From Stutzerimonas stutzeri (GTDB lineage: Bacteria; Pseudomonadota; Gammaproteobacteria; Pseudomonadales; Pseudomonadaceae): a DNA stretch of 64,000 bases. The DNA lies in contig NZ_CP007441.1 in assembly GCF_000590475.1 (NCBI RefSeq), forward strand, positions 3,850,660 to 3,914,659. The letters are read 5' to 3'. How positions within the stretch are numbered: position 1 is the stretch's first letter; every line of letters begins with the position of its first letter. Shown in pieces: positions 8,372 to 17,330 of this stretch. The notes under the pieces were generated by a model. The model saw only the letters and a list, made by a program, of their open reading frames with translations. It searched no databases and was not told where the DNA came from. The position numbers and the translations under genes were made by a program.

Positions 8372-10351
8372 CTAATAGCCCCTCAGCAACTCCTTCTTTT
8401 CTAAGGCTGTCACAAAGTCCACATTAGCCCAAGAAACAAACCAAGGATACTTACCGAGCTTTAGCGTCAGTTCAGATATTTCCTGAGGTGTAGCCTCGGC
8501 TGAATAAATTTGCTTGAGCAACTTAGCAGCAAGCTTTGACTTGAACGCCTCATCGAGATACGGGCAGGTCATTGAATCCAAAAATAAGTATAGCTTCTCA
8601 GAGCTCAACCGCAAATCCGAAACAGACTCTAAAATCGAATTTATATCTTTTATTATACTTCTTTTTATAGAAGCATAGCTCGCATTGTTACCGATGTAGT
8701 ACAAGAGCACAACTATCTCGAAGTACGAAAACCTTCGCCGTTCTGAAATCTTTACAAGTGACTCCAACAATTGACGAGGAACCAGATAGTCCTCACCAAT
8801 CTCTTTAAGCAACACAAGCAAATTTAACGCTTCAAGCAAAGCATAATCACCATTCTCGGCCGCCATCTTTGCGTATTCGCTGCTTTCAAAAAAGGATCGA
8901 CAAGACGTGTAGATTTTACTTTTGATAGAGTCTATTTCGTCAGGCAGATGTCTACTAAAAAAGGAACATGCCACCGTGGATGACACGAACAAATTAACGG
9001 AGCCTTTGTGCCCAGGGCTAACCGTATATAAATGAAATATTACCTCTAGAATAACATGAAAGAAATCTGAGTATTTTTTAAGCCCAGCCTTGTCTTCGAA
9101 AGTTCGGGTTATATTTTTCTCAGCCACTCTTACTAGTAGATTTTTGAGGGCGGACATGAGATAGCCGCAAACCAGTCCGTAAGCCGCAGCGTCATCGATA
9201 CAAGCCGATTTCACTTCATTAAGAAACGCTATACATAGCTTTTTGCGATTAAAAACACGGCGGGGCTCAAACTCGCCTTCCCCGTCCTCGCCTTTGGACA
9301 CCAGCTTTAATTCAAAGTTGGACAGCGCATTTTTGATCAAGCGAAGCGATTTTGTCTTACTCGTAACAAATGGCCGACTGGCCTTCGTCGTTTTTGATTT
9401 ATTGAGGTTTAGCTTATATTCTTTAGCGTGAACTTCAACGCACTTTGCTACAACCGAAGCAACGGAATCATTCGTAGCAAAAATAAATATATCATCGACA
9501 TAACGACGAATCACATAATCACGCCCACACTCAAAGCCTACCCTTCCTAGCTCCGTCTCGACATTCAAATCAATTTGTTGGAATATGACTTCAGAAAATA
9601 TTCGACAAATTTCCGGACCAATTATTATTCCAGCAGTTTCATTATAATTCGAAACCTGCATCAATCTATCGAAGACAGCACCGAATGTATTCTTTGTGCC
9701 GGTATTTGTCTTCGAGAAAGGTTTAGTTTTCAACGCCCAGTCAATGGAATGTGTATAAATACTATCAAAAAACTTTGAGATATCTAGCGACCAGAATGAG
9801 GAATATTGTCTTTCTAGGCTGAGGAAGTCAGACGAGTCAAAAAACCGATATAACCGAGTGTAATCTGAGTAAGAAAAGTAAGAAGTCAAATGCTTGTATT
9901 TAACTTCACTTGAAGCAAGAGACAATGATTCCGCCCGGTATTTTCTTATGTTTTCGCTCTGATTTTTAGCGAAATACTTTCCGGCAATTTTGCTTGGCCG
10001 ACGGATACTAAATTGGCTTTTTGAACAAGCCAATAGTATCTGATCGCTGAATTCTTTGTAAAACTCGACGAAACCTATCTGAACTCTTGGATGCAACAAT
10101 GATACGACCCTAAACGAGTCCTCATCCTTGCGAACCTTGTAAGTTAGCGGAAGGGTATATTCTTCAGTCAAGCTACCATGAAATAGGTAATCCATAACGC
10201 GAGGGAACAAACTAGTACCAGACTCGTACTTCTTAACATGCCAATAGAAGCCAGTGTTGCTGAATATTATGGGCACCTCATACGGGCATGTCTCGGTTAG
10301 AAGCACCCGTGCGGAATCTTCTTTTTTAACCCTGCGATTTCCTGACTTCAT
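8372..10351 (-). CDS. drt3b: Defence-associated reverse transcriptase, DRT3 large subunit (UG8-like)
   Basis: Reverse transcriptase of about 659 aa. RT motif A is SLDISKFFDSIYTHSI (about residues 190-205), the motif B region is TAGIIIGPEICRIFSEV, and motif C is RRYVDDIFIFA with the YxDD metal-binding aspartates, followed by the KLNLNKSKT block. The C-terminal ~300 residues are helical and carry no domain I can name. The N-terminus has LLTETCPYEVP, a block I associate with UG8-type RTs. I prefer ATG at 10351 over the GTG at 10363: it makes an ATGA overlap with the upstream RT gene, implying translational coupling. An RT of this size paired with a ~420-aa RT fits DRT3 anti-phage systems (Drt3b). 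No maturase, integrase or retron effector domain is seen, which argues against group II introns and classical retrons. Confidence 0.8.
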   Translation of the reverse strand: MKSGNRRVKKEDSARVLLTETCPYEVPIIFSNTGFYWHVKKYESGTSLFPRVMDYLFHGSLTEEYTLPLTYKVRKDEDSFRVVSLLHPRVQIGFVEFYKEFSDQILLACSKSQFSIRRPSKIAGKYFAKNQSENIRKYRAESLSLASSEVKYKHLTSYFSYSDYTRLYRFFDSSDFLSLERQYSSFWSLDISKFFDSIYTHSIDWALKTKPFSKTNTGTKNTFGAVFDRLMQVSNYNETAGIIIGPEICRIFSEVIFQQIDLNVETELGRVGFECGRDYVIRRYVDDIFIFATNDSVASVVAKCVEVHAKEYKLNLNKSKTTKASRPFVTSKTKSLRLIKNALSNFELKLVSKGEDGEGEFEPRRVFNRKKLCIAFLNEVKSACIDDAAAYGLVCGYLMSALKNLLVRVAEKNITRTFEDKAGLKKYSDFFHVILEVIFHLYTVSPGHKGSVNLFVSSTVACSFFSRHLPDEIDSIKSKIYTSCRSFFESSEYAKMAAENGDYALLEALNLLVLLKEIGEDYLVPRQLLESLVKISERRRFSYFEIVVLLYYIGNNASYASIKRSIIKDINSILESVSDLRLSSEKLYLFLDSMTCPYLDEAFKSKLAAKLLKQIYSAEATPQEISELTLKLGKYPWFVSWANVDFVTALEKKELLRGY

Positions 10352-11622
10352 TTTCGCCAACACTCTTTTATTTTACGCAGTGTTTCGTATTTAAAGGAAT
10401 GAAATCTTATTTTCTTGAAGCCAGTTTTGAAGCTATACCCGGCCAAAAGCTTGCGTTGCTGCAAGGTGAGCGCAGAAGCAATTCGTCTAGATAATTGATG
10501 CTTAGATGAAAACAACACTCCCCTCATAAAAACATCGAGCTCATCAAGGGAGCAGTGGCCGATATAATTTTTCTGGATATAGTTAAAGTAAATGCCGGTT
10601 TTTATTTCTATACCAGACATCGGGTCGTTGATGTTGTAATTTCCGGTTAAGGCACGCACTCTATTTTTCAACAACAAATAGTCAGGCGGCAGCTGCGCGC
10701 TGGATAAAAAACTAGAAATCGCAGCGATAAACTTTTTCTTAATCCTAAGAACTTTGTCTTGCGATATATCGCAGACCACTTTACGCCGAAGGCTACCCAG
10801 AACCGCCTCTTCCGAGCAACACTCAAATATTTTCATTTGATATCCCAGATACTTTATCTGGAACTTTTTTTGCTCTAAGCCTAGATGAGGCTCTTTAGCC
10901 TTCGGGATAGTGTGATAACTGCGTTTGTCTCCGACTTTGTGGAAGTCTAGCCCGGCTGGCAAAAACTCTAAAAGTTTCTTCTCGAAATCATTCTTCGATT
11001 CTCGACCAGACGTGATGACGATGATGTCATCAACGAACCGAGCATAGTAGAACACGTCAACATCACTTTTAATCGCCTGATCAAAACTTGATAGATAAAA
11101 TTCAGAGAGGGTAGCACTAACCCCTAACCCTCGTGGCAGGCCAGCAACCCCACAAATATCAATCACTGCAAATAGCTGGTCAAGCAGCACTAACGTACGC
11201 CACGAGCATTTACTATCAGCCATGAGCCGGTCAAATAATACTTTACGGTCAATGGACTCGTAAAAGCTCACTAAGTCGAATCGGTAGACTGCATAAGGCG
11301 TGCCCTCTTTAAAAAAAGATAACACGTTAGAGATTATCGTTTGCCTGTCTGACTGCTTTATATGGTAGTTTGCCTTGATATTTCTTGATATCAAGCGAGA
11401 TACCATTTTTGCTGCTAGGGTAGTAAAAACATAGCCCTTAGCGCTACCAAGCGAAATCTCTCGAAGTGAACCATTAAAGACCGAGCCAGCTCTTAATTCT
11501 GCCAGGGCTGCGGTTGCTTCATCAGCACGTCTTGAACGGTCCTGAAGGTGAGGATTCTTTATGACATCCTGAAAGCCAATGCATTCTGTAAGAGCTTTTG
11601 CAGTGTATGGTATCTCAATCAC
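10348..11622 (-). CDS. drt3a: Defence-associated reverse transcriptase, DRT3 small subunit (UG3-like)
   Basis: 424-aa reverse transcriptase, first gene of the two-RT operon. Motif A is YRFDLVSFYESIDR (about residues 116-129), motif B GLPRGLGVSATLSEFYLS, and motif C YARFVDDIIVI with the catalytic DD. A short helical C-terminal part follows, with no endonuclease or maturase domain. The start is GTG at 11622 with an AAGGATAAGG-type ribosome binding site; the stop overlaps the next start as ATGA. Two different adjacent RTs of these sizes, co-oriented and coupled, match the UG3+UG8 (DRT3) architecture. In that system the smaller RT is reported to copy a short ncRNA template. UG subgroup is inferred from size and partner, not from a profile search. 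Confidence 0.8.
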   Translation of the reverse strand: MIEIPYTAKALTECIGFQDVIKNPHLQDRSRRADEATAALAELRAGSVFNGSLREISLGSAKGYVFTTLAAKMVSRLISRNIKANYHIKQSDRQTIISNVLSFFKEGTPYAVYRFDLVSFYESIDRKVLFDRLMADSKCSWRTLVLLDQLFAVIDICGVAGLPRGLGVSATLSEFYLSSFDQAIKSDVDVFYYARFVDDIIVITSGRESKNDFEKKLLEFLPAGLDFHKVGDKRSYHTIPKAKEPHLGLEQKKFQIKYLGYQMKIFECCSEEAVLGSLRRKVVCDISQDKVLRIKKKFIAAISSFLSSAQLPPDYLLLKNRVRALTGNYNINDPMSGIEIKTGIYFNYIQKNYIGHCSLDELDVFMRGVLFSSKHQLSRRIASALTLQQRKLLAGYSFKTGFKKIRFHSFKYETLRKIKECWRK

Positions 11623-11925
11623 TGCCTTATCCTTATTAGTGGCAGACTATTTAATTAGCTTCCATGACGGGTTCTGCATTATGTAAATCGTTGAAAACCC
11701 GAAACTGCTAAATCTCACGGTGAAAATTTACGAACGAAGTTACACCGGAAATTCTCAAAAAGCACCGACAAATCACGACGAATCACAAAGCGCCGAAATG
11801 TCGCGATGATACCTTCCGAAGTCTTTCAGATACAGTCGGTGCGGGCCTCTCCACCGGACAAACTTGTCAACCGGGGCCGTTTGATTTTCGGCAGGCTATG
11901 GACTAAACACTATAGGTACAGCTGA

Positions 11926-12171
11926 ACATTTGTCACCCAAAACTACCAGCAAGCGCTTGTCCTCGGAACGCTCGACCGGTATCGAAGATACCCGGACGCG
12001 CTGAAAGAGGACGCCTATGCATGGCACAGTCCGCCAAAGCAATGGTTTGGTGCTTTCCCAGGGGGCAAACATACGAGCTTAAGCACGTCGACATCGGAGC
12101 TACGGTGCAGACACCTAGTCGATTGGCCGGTCCGAACGTCCAGATGCATGACCACTTCTATCCAAGCCTGA
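11926..12171 (+). pseudogene. Possible gene remnant at the right end of the island
   Basis: An open stretch without a convincing start, between stop codons, reads NYQQALVLGTLDRYRRYPDAL and then WHSPPKQWFGAFPGG. The opening resembles the N-terminal YQQ..LDTLDRY block of some restriction-type helicases, but the match is short and from memory. The rest of 11623-12270 shows no credible gene; the minus-strand promoter of the RT operon should lie at about 11640-11720. Confidence 0.25.
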
Positions 12172-12270
12172 GCTGACATACACCGAAAGGTGATACAGAA
12201 TGTCGGCACCCCGTGGGAATGGGGTCTGCTTACTGTGCGGGTTTCAGCGAAACGTCAAGACCTTTCCCCG

Positions 12271-12391
12271 ACTTGGGATAATCGAAAAGGGGCTTGGCTG
12301 CGTGCATGGCTAGAAACCGGGGCAACGAAAACGGGCGCGGAATATAGCACAAAAAATGATCAGGAAGGCCGACTGTGCTAGTCGGTTTTAC
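12271..12391. repeat. Right attachment repeat (attR) with orphan ygiQ 5' end
   Basis: Partner of the left repeat; 12314-12375 is identical to 2319-2380. On the minus strand it encodes the ygiQ start (MHAAKPLFDYPK) and then diverges into island sequence (SGKGLDVSLK, stop), so it is a dead 5' fragment. It sits directly downstream of alr, as native ygiQ would, so this is the original chromosomal junction on that side. The shortened hairpin at 12366-12384 is followed on the minus strand by a T-rich run after a short gap and may end alr transcription. Confidence 0.85.
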
Positions 12392-12417
12392 CCAAACACA
12401 AACAGGCGAAACGCCGG

Positions 12418-13497
12418 TCAGCCGCCGATATAACGCCGTGGCACGCGCTGCGTAACCTTGGTCAGTAACTCGTATCCGATGGTGCCACAGGCTTGGGCGA
12501 GCTCGTCGACCGGCACCTGCGCGCCCCATAGCTCAACTTCATCACCGAGGGCCGCCTGCGGCAGATCGGTAATGTCCACCGCCAACATGTCCATCGACAC
12601 CCGCCCAGCCAGCGGCACCCGCCGCCCCTGGATGACCACGCAAGTGCCTGGCGGCGCCGTACGGGGGTAGCCATCGGCGTAGCCGCAACTGACCGTGGCG
12701 ATACGCGATGAACGTTGCGCCACCCAGCCGGCCCCATAGCCGACACTCTCGCCCGCCGCCACGTCGCGAACTGCGATGATCGCCGCCGTGAGCGTCATCA
12801 CGGGCTTCAGCCCCAATGCAGCCGCGCTCAGCTCGGCGAACGGCGACGCGCCATACAGCATGATGCCGGGGCGCAGCCAATCCATATGCGCTGCTGACAA
12901 CGTCAACACAGCCGCGGAGTTGGCAAACGAGCGGTGAGCAAAATCCAGATCCAGCAGCCCGACGAACTGCTCAAGCTGCGCTTCGTTAAGTGGATGGCCG
13001 CGCTCATCAGCACAGGCAAAATGACTCATCAGGTTGAGCTCGGCGACCTGGGGCGCGTCATTCAAGCGAGCGTGCCACTCGCGCAATGCTGCGGCAGAGA
13101 ATCCCAGGCGATGCATGCCGGAGTCGAGCTTCATCCACACATTCATTGGCTGAATGATAGACGACTCCAGTAATGCGATCGCCTGCGCCTCGCCCTGAAC
13201 CGCGACATCCAGCCCCAGCTCGGCCGCTCTGACATATTCATCAGGCTCGAAACACCCTTCCAGCAAAAGCAGACGCGCGCCAGCAGCGACGGCTCTGACC
13301 TGTTCGGCCTCTTCCAGCGAAGCGACTGCAAAACCGTCGGCGATATCCGACAGACATTCCACTGCCGCTGACGCGCCATGCCCGTAGGCGTTGGCCTTGA
13401 CCACCGCGAAGGCTCGGCGGCCCGGGGCGCAGCGTTTGGCCAAGGAGTAATTGTGACGCAGGGCGGACAGATCGATGGATGCAATTAGCGGGCGCAT
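12418..13497 (-). CDS. alr: Alanine racemase
   Basis: PLP-dependent alanine racemase (359 aa) making D-alanine for peptidoglycan in the cytoplasm. The N-terminal barrel shows IDLSALRHNY and AVVKANAYGHG, where the Lys binds PLP. KLDSGMHRLGF and the C-terminal RVSMDMLAVDI block, with the GAGWVAQRSSRIATVSCGYADGYPR region holding the second catalytic Tyr, are all present. Length is normal. It follows dnaB in the same orientation, but an ~880-bp gap with decayed genes separates them, so it probably has its own promoter in 13500-13800. Confidence 0.96.
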   Translation of the reverse strand: MRPLIASIDLSALRHNYSLAKRCAPGRRAFAVVKANAYGHGASAAVECLSDIADGFAVASLEEAEQVRAVAAGARLLLLEGCFEPDEYVRAAELGLDVAVQGEAQAIALLESSIIQPMNVWMKLDSGMHRLGFSAAALREWHARLNDAPQVAELNLMSHFACADERGHPLNEAQLEQFVGLLDLDFAHRSFANSAAVLTLSAAHMDWLRPGIMLYGASPFAELSAAALGLKPVMTLTAAIIAVRDVAAGESVGYGAGWVAQRSSRIATVSCGYADGYPRTAPPGTCVVIQGRRVPLAGRVSMDMLAVDITDLPQAALGDEVELWGAQVPVDELAQACGTIGYELLTKVTQRVPRRYIGG

Positions 13498-13812
13498 GGA
13501 GCGGGCTCAGCGGCGTACTGGGGCCGATCATCTTAACCCTCGCCCAATAAGCTGCAAACGCCGGCGCCAATCAATACGCGCACACCGGGCGACACGAATC
13601 CGCTCAGTCGGCGGCATGCGTCAAGCCGCCCCCCTTGCGTCTTCTCTGCCGCTCGGCCTTCCAACCGCCAGAAGAAATCCGTCGACGCTGCTGACACCAG
13701 ACTGTCAGTAGCGCTGACTTAAAGTGGCCTTCGCAGGCCAAATCGCGCCCTCGACGGCGCCACCCTAGCGACATCGTCCATTCGAAGGAGAGAGAAAGAA
13801 TGCAATCAACTG
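13498..13812. other. Intergenic stretch upstream of alr
   Basis: About 300 bp without a credible gene. It should hold the alr promoter (minus strand). A short hairpin TGGCCT-TCGC-AGGCCA lies at 13725-13740. Nothing else stands out. Confidence 0.5.
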
Positions 13813-14005
13813 TTCGAACTGTTTGTCAGTGACTTCGAACACGCCCACCGCTTCTACGAGCAGGCCCTGGCAACCCCGGCTGGAGACGATGGAGGGCATG
13901 GGCGGACACATGGGCCTGTTTCCCTACGACCCGGAGAGCGGCATTGGTGGCTGCCTGAGCCACGCGCCCGAACAGCAAAGCGGCATTGGCGAAAATCCAT
14001 GGCGT
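13813..14005 (+). pseudogene. Decayed VOC (glyoxalase-like) gene fragment
   Basis: The frame starting ELFVSDFEHAHRFYEQALATP reads like the opening of a VOC/glyoxalase-superfamily protein. It loses frame, and the other frame continues LETMEGMGGHMGLFPYDPE and GIGGCLSHAP. The family's two halves are thus split by a frameshift and roughly 40 codons are missing. No functional product is expected. Together with the following WYL fragment it looks like a former regulator/VOC gene pair. Confidence 0.55.
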
Positions 14006-14380
14006 GCTGCCCACCGCCCTGCGTGACGAGCTCAACGGCACCGTCTGTTTGCGCCGGAGGTGAACGCTTATCCCGTGCATTGGCTCGGTCAGCTACGCCA
14101 GGCGATCCGCCAACGGCGAAAACTCCTGAGTTACCGCGACGAAAGCGGGCAAGCCAGCCTGCGTCGCATCTGGCCGCTGGGTCTGTTCTTCCGGGGGCAG
14201 ACCTGAACGCTGTGTAGGTGGTGCAAGTTGCGCAACGATTTCCGCAACTTTCGCATCGACCGAGTGGCCAGCCTGGACAACCTCGACGAAACTTACCAAT
14301 CGGGTCCTGGACAACGACTGGAGCATTACCTCGCCCCCTATCTCTGTGGCGAGGCCATGGCGCCGTCCTACAGGACCTGA
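14000..14380 (+). pseudogene. Decayed WYL-domain (YafY-type) regulator fragment
   Basis: Fragments of a helix-turn-helix/WYL transcription regulator. VLPTALRDELNGTV is followed, after a frame change, by LRQAIRQRRKLLSYRDESG and WPLGLFFRGQT. An in-frame TGA comes where a Trp is expected, then RNDFRNFRIDRV and PGQRLEHYLAPYL, the end of a WYL domain. The N-terminal DNA-binding part is absent. The remnant ends next to the dnaB stop. Pseudogene status follows from the frameshift, internal stop and missing N-terminus. Confidence 0.7.
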
Positions 14381-14381
14381 C

Positions 14382-15776
14382 TCATTCGTCGTCGAACTGG
14401 TAGCTGCCCGGCGCCAGATTTTCGAAGCGCGAGTATTTGCCGAGGAACGCCAGACGGGTTGTGCCGATCGGGCCGTTCCGCTGTTTGCCGATGATGATTT
14501 CAGCCACACCCTTGTATTCGGTTTCCGGGTGATAGACCTCGTCCCGATAGACGAACATGATGATGTCGGCGTCCTGCTCGATCGCCCCCGATTCACGCAA
14601 GTCAGAGTTCACCGGGCGCTTGTTCGGTCGCTGTTCCAACGAGCGGTTGAGCTGCGACAGCGCGATCACCGGGCAGTTGAATTCCTTGGCCAGGCCTTTC
14701 AGCGAGCGGGAGATCTCGGAAATCTCGTTGGTGCGATTATCGCCACTGGAGCCCGGAATCTGCATCAGCTGCAGGTAGTCGACCATGATCATGCCGATTT
14801 CGCCGTGCTCACGCGCCAGACGCCGCGTCCGGGCGCGCATTTCCGAGGGCGAAATGCCCGCGGTATCGTCGATGAACAGCTTTCGATCGTTGAGCAGGTT
14901 GACCGCCGAGGTCAGCCGTGGCCAGTCGTCGTCGCTGAGCTTACCGGTCCGTACCTTGGTCTGGTCGATACGGCCCAAGGAGGCCAGCATACGAATCACG
15001 ATGGAATCGGCCGGCATTTCCAGCGAGAACACCAGAATCGCCTTGTCGGAACGCAGCACGGCGTTTTCCACTAGGTTCATCGCGAAGGTGGTCTTACCCA
15101 TAGAGGGACGCCCGGCGACGATGATCAGATCGGCCGCTTGCAGGCCACTGGTGGCTTCGTCCAGGTCCGTGAAGCCGGTCGATATGCCGGTAATCGCCTC
15201 ACCGGCATTGAACAGCGAATCGATCCGGTCTATCGCCTTGACCAGGATGTCGTTGATCCCCATCGGCCCGCCCGTCTTGGGGCGCGCTTCGGCGATCTGG
15301 AAGATCAGTCGCTCGGCTTCATCGAGAATCTCCTCGCCCGTACGCCCCTGCGGCGCATAGGCGCTGTCGGCGATCTCGTTGCTGATGCCGATCAGTTGGC
15401 GCAGCGTGGCGCGCTCGCGGATGATCTGCGCGTAGGCCTTGATGTTTGCCACGGACGGGGTGTTTTTCGCCAGCTCGCCGAGGTAGGCGAGACCGCCGAC
15501 CTGTGACAGGTGACCTTCCTTGTCCAGCTGTTCGGAAAGCGTAACTACATCGAACGGCGAGTTGCGCTCGGCCAGAGTGAAAACGGCGCGGAAGATCAGC
15601 CGGTGATCATGGCGATAGAAATCGCCATCCGACACCTGATCAAGCACCCGTTCCCAGGCGTTGTTATCCAGCATCAGCCCGCCAAGCACAGCCTGCTCGG
15701 CCTCGATGGAATGTGGCGGCACTTTGAGCGCTGCGGTTTCCAGATCGTACTGTTGGGGGACGCTGATGTCGTTCAT
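14382..15776 (-). CDS. dnaB: Replicative DNA helicase DnaB
   Basis: Hexameric 5'-3' replicative helicase (464 aa). The N-terminal domain begins QQYDLETAALKVPPHSIEAEQAVLGGLM. The RecA-like domain has Walker A GRPSMGKTTFAMN, Walker B MIMVDYLQLM, and the C-terminal SQLNRSLEQRPNKRP and SDLRESGAIEQDADIIMFVYRDE motifs. I start at ATG 15776 (MNDISVPQQ), the family start; the open frame extends 30 codons upstream without similarity. No intein interrupts it. It follows rplI in the usual order. Confidence 0.97.
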   Translation of the reverse strand: MNDISVPQQYDLETAALKVPPHSIEAEQAVLGGLMLDNNAWERVLDQVSDGDFYRHDHRLIFRAVFTLAERNSPFDVVTLSEQLDKEGHLSQVGGLAYLGELAKNTPSVANIKAYAQIIRERATLRQLIGISNEIADSAYAPQGRTGEEILDEAERLIFQIAEARPKTGGPMGINDILVKAIDRIDSLFNAGEAITGISTGFTDLDEATSGLQAADLIIVAGRPSMGKTTFAMNLVENAVLRSDKAILVFSLEMPADSIVIRMLASLGRIDQTKVRTGKLSDDDWPRLTSAVNLLNDRKLFIDDTAGISPSEMRARTRRLAREHGEIGMIMVDYLQLMQIPGSSGDNRTNEISEISRSLKGLAKEFNCPVIALSQLNRSLEQRPNKRPVNSDLRESGAIEQDADIIMFVYRDEVYHPETEYKGVAEIIIGKQRNGPIGTTRLAFLGKYSRFENLAPGSYQFDDE

Positions 15777-15935
15777 GGCACTCGGAATTCTCGGGGCCTG
15801 CCATCGTTCAGTGCGGTTCGACGAAACGGCAACAGACTTCTTATGTTCAGAAAAGACAAAGGGCACGTTCCACTCGCATGGAAACGTGCCCGATGTTACG
15901 CGTCAGGTACCAGGGGTGCCAGACGCAGGCTAGTC

Positions 15936-16382
15936 TCAGCCGGCAACCACGATCAGCTTCACGGTTGCTTCGACGTCGGTGTGCAGATGCACAGCTACGT
16001 CGTACTCACCAACCTGACGGATGGTGCCGTTCGGCAGGCGGATTTCGCTCTTGGCCACTTCAACGCCGGAGGCGGTCAGGGCATCAGCGATGTCGTGCGT
16101 ACCGATGGAACCGAACAGCTTGCCCTCATCGCCTGCAGTAGCAGTGATGGTGACTTCCAGTTCAGCCAGCTGAGCAGCACGAGTTTCGGCGGACGCCTTG
16201 CGCTCGGCAGCAGCTTTTTCCAGGTCGGCACGGCGAGCTTCGAACTCGGCGATGTTTGCCGCGGTGGCGGCAGTAGCCTTACGCTGCGGCAGCAAGTAGT
16301 TGCGGCCGTAACCAGACTTGACGTTTACCTTGTCGCCCAGGTTGCCCAGGTTTGCGACTTTTTCCAGCAGGATGACTTCCAT
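15936..16382 (-). CDS. rplI: Ribosomal protein L9
   Basis: 148-aa L9 of the 50S subunit. It starts MEVILLEKVANLGNLGDKVNVKSGYGRNYLLPQRKA, the classic N-terminal 23S rRNA-binding domain, followed by the long central helix and C-terminal domain. Part of the rpsF-rpsR-(DUF2232)-rplI operon, minus strand. Confidence 0.98.
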   Translation of the reverse strand: MEVILLEKVANLGNLGDKVNVKSGYGRNYLLPQRKATAATAANIAEFEARRADLEKAAAERKASAETRAAQLAELEVTITATAGDEGKLFGSIGTHDIADALTASGVEVAKSEIRLPNGTIRQVGEYDVAVHLHTDVEATVKLIVVAG

Positions 16383-16402
16383 TTGAGTCTTACCTCTTTA
16401 AC

Positions 16403-17296
16403 TTAACCTTCACCGTTCGCAGGTCCCGCATCGTCATCACGAGATGCCCGACCGCGAAAATCAAACAAGCTGTCGACAATGGCCATGACGGCCAGTAACG
16501 GATAAATCAATTGCATGAACAGTACCAGCGTGACGTAAAGCCCCACCAGCCAGAACCGTGACATCCGGCTCTGCGCCACCAGCCCATGCATCAGTGCAAT
16601 ACCGGCGAACACCAGCGGAACACTGCACAGCGGAGCCAGCATTGCCAGCTGCACACCGAGACTCGGACCAAGCAACATGCCCGCGAGGAGCACCATTGCC
16701 GGCGCTGGAGAAAAACGCAGCGTCCGAAACTCGAGGCCGAAGCCACCTGGGTTGTACAACAGCGCCTGCCAATACCGTCCGAGAATCAGACTGAGCAACG
16801 TGGTGATCTGCAACAGCGCCGCCAACAAGCCGGTCAGAACCGGCGTCAGCAATGCCCCCAAACGCGCCTGCTCTTCCACCGAAAGTTGCTGATAGGCGTC
16901 CGACAGCATGTCGGGCAGCATTTTCTGCAACTCAGCGGCGAGCGCCGCGATCGGCTCGCCAAAAACCACTCCAAGCGCCCAGGCATACAACAACCCGAGC
17001 CCCACACTGCACAGCATCACCCGGGGCCAGGAGCGCTGGTTGCGCAACAGCAGCGCTAACCCGAACGATCCCAGCAATACCAGCAACGTGCGCGGATCGC
17101 CGAAGTACCACCAGACCATTGCGGGCAATACAGCCCAGACCAATACGCCCAGCGCGTCATTCAGCCCGCGACGCAACAACACCAGACTTCCTGCCGCAGC
17201 ACACAGCCAGAACAACATCGGCAGCGCTGCAGAGCCAGCCACTACAACAATCGCCTGCATACGGCCGCGCATGATGAAGTCAGCCAGGGCGCGCAT
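16403..17296 (-). CDS. DUF2232 (YybS-like) membrane protein
   Basis: 297 aa with about eight hydrophobic segments, e.g. LPMLFWLCAAAGSLVLL, VWAVLPAMVWWYFG and a C-terminal GLYVTLVLFMQLIYPLLAVMAIVDSLFDFRGR. It sits between rpsR and rplI, where DUF2232/YybS proteins are conserved in Pseudomonas. A transport-like membrane role is assumed for the family, but the substrate is unknown. The C-terminus is acidic and cytoplasmic. Confidence 0.85.
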   Translation of the reverse strand: MRALADFIMRGRMQAIVVVAGSAALPMLFWLCAAAGSLVLLRRGLNDALGVLVWAVLPAMVWWYFGDPRTLLVLLGSFGLALLLRNQRSWPRVMLCSVGLGLLYAWALGVVFGEPIAALAAELQKMLPDMLSDAYQQLSVEEQARLGALLTPVLTGLLAALLQITTLLSLILGRYWQALLYNPGGFGLEFRTLRFSPAPAMVLLAGMLLGPSLGVQLAMLAPLCSVPLVFAGIALMHGLVAQSRMSRFWLVGLYVTLVLFMQLIYPLLAVMAIVDSLFDFRGRASRDDDAGPANGEG

Positions 17297-17330
17297 GCGA
17301 TTTATCCTTTACGTCTGCCGAACAGTTCGA

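Noticed and set aside
8372..11622. Retron or group II intron as an alternative identity for the RT genes
   Set aside because: No maturase/HNH domain or intron domain V-like structure was seen, and two coupled RTs do not fit a retron; the DRT3 pairing explains the arrangement better.
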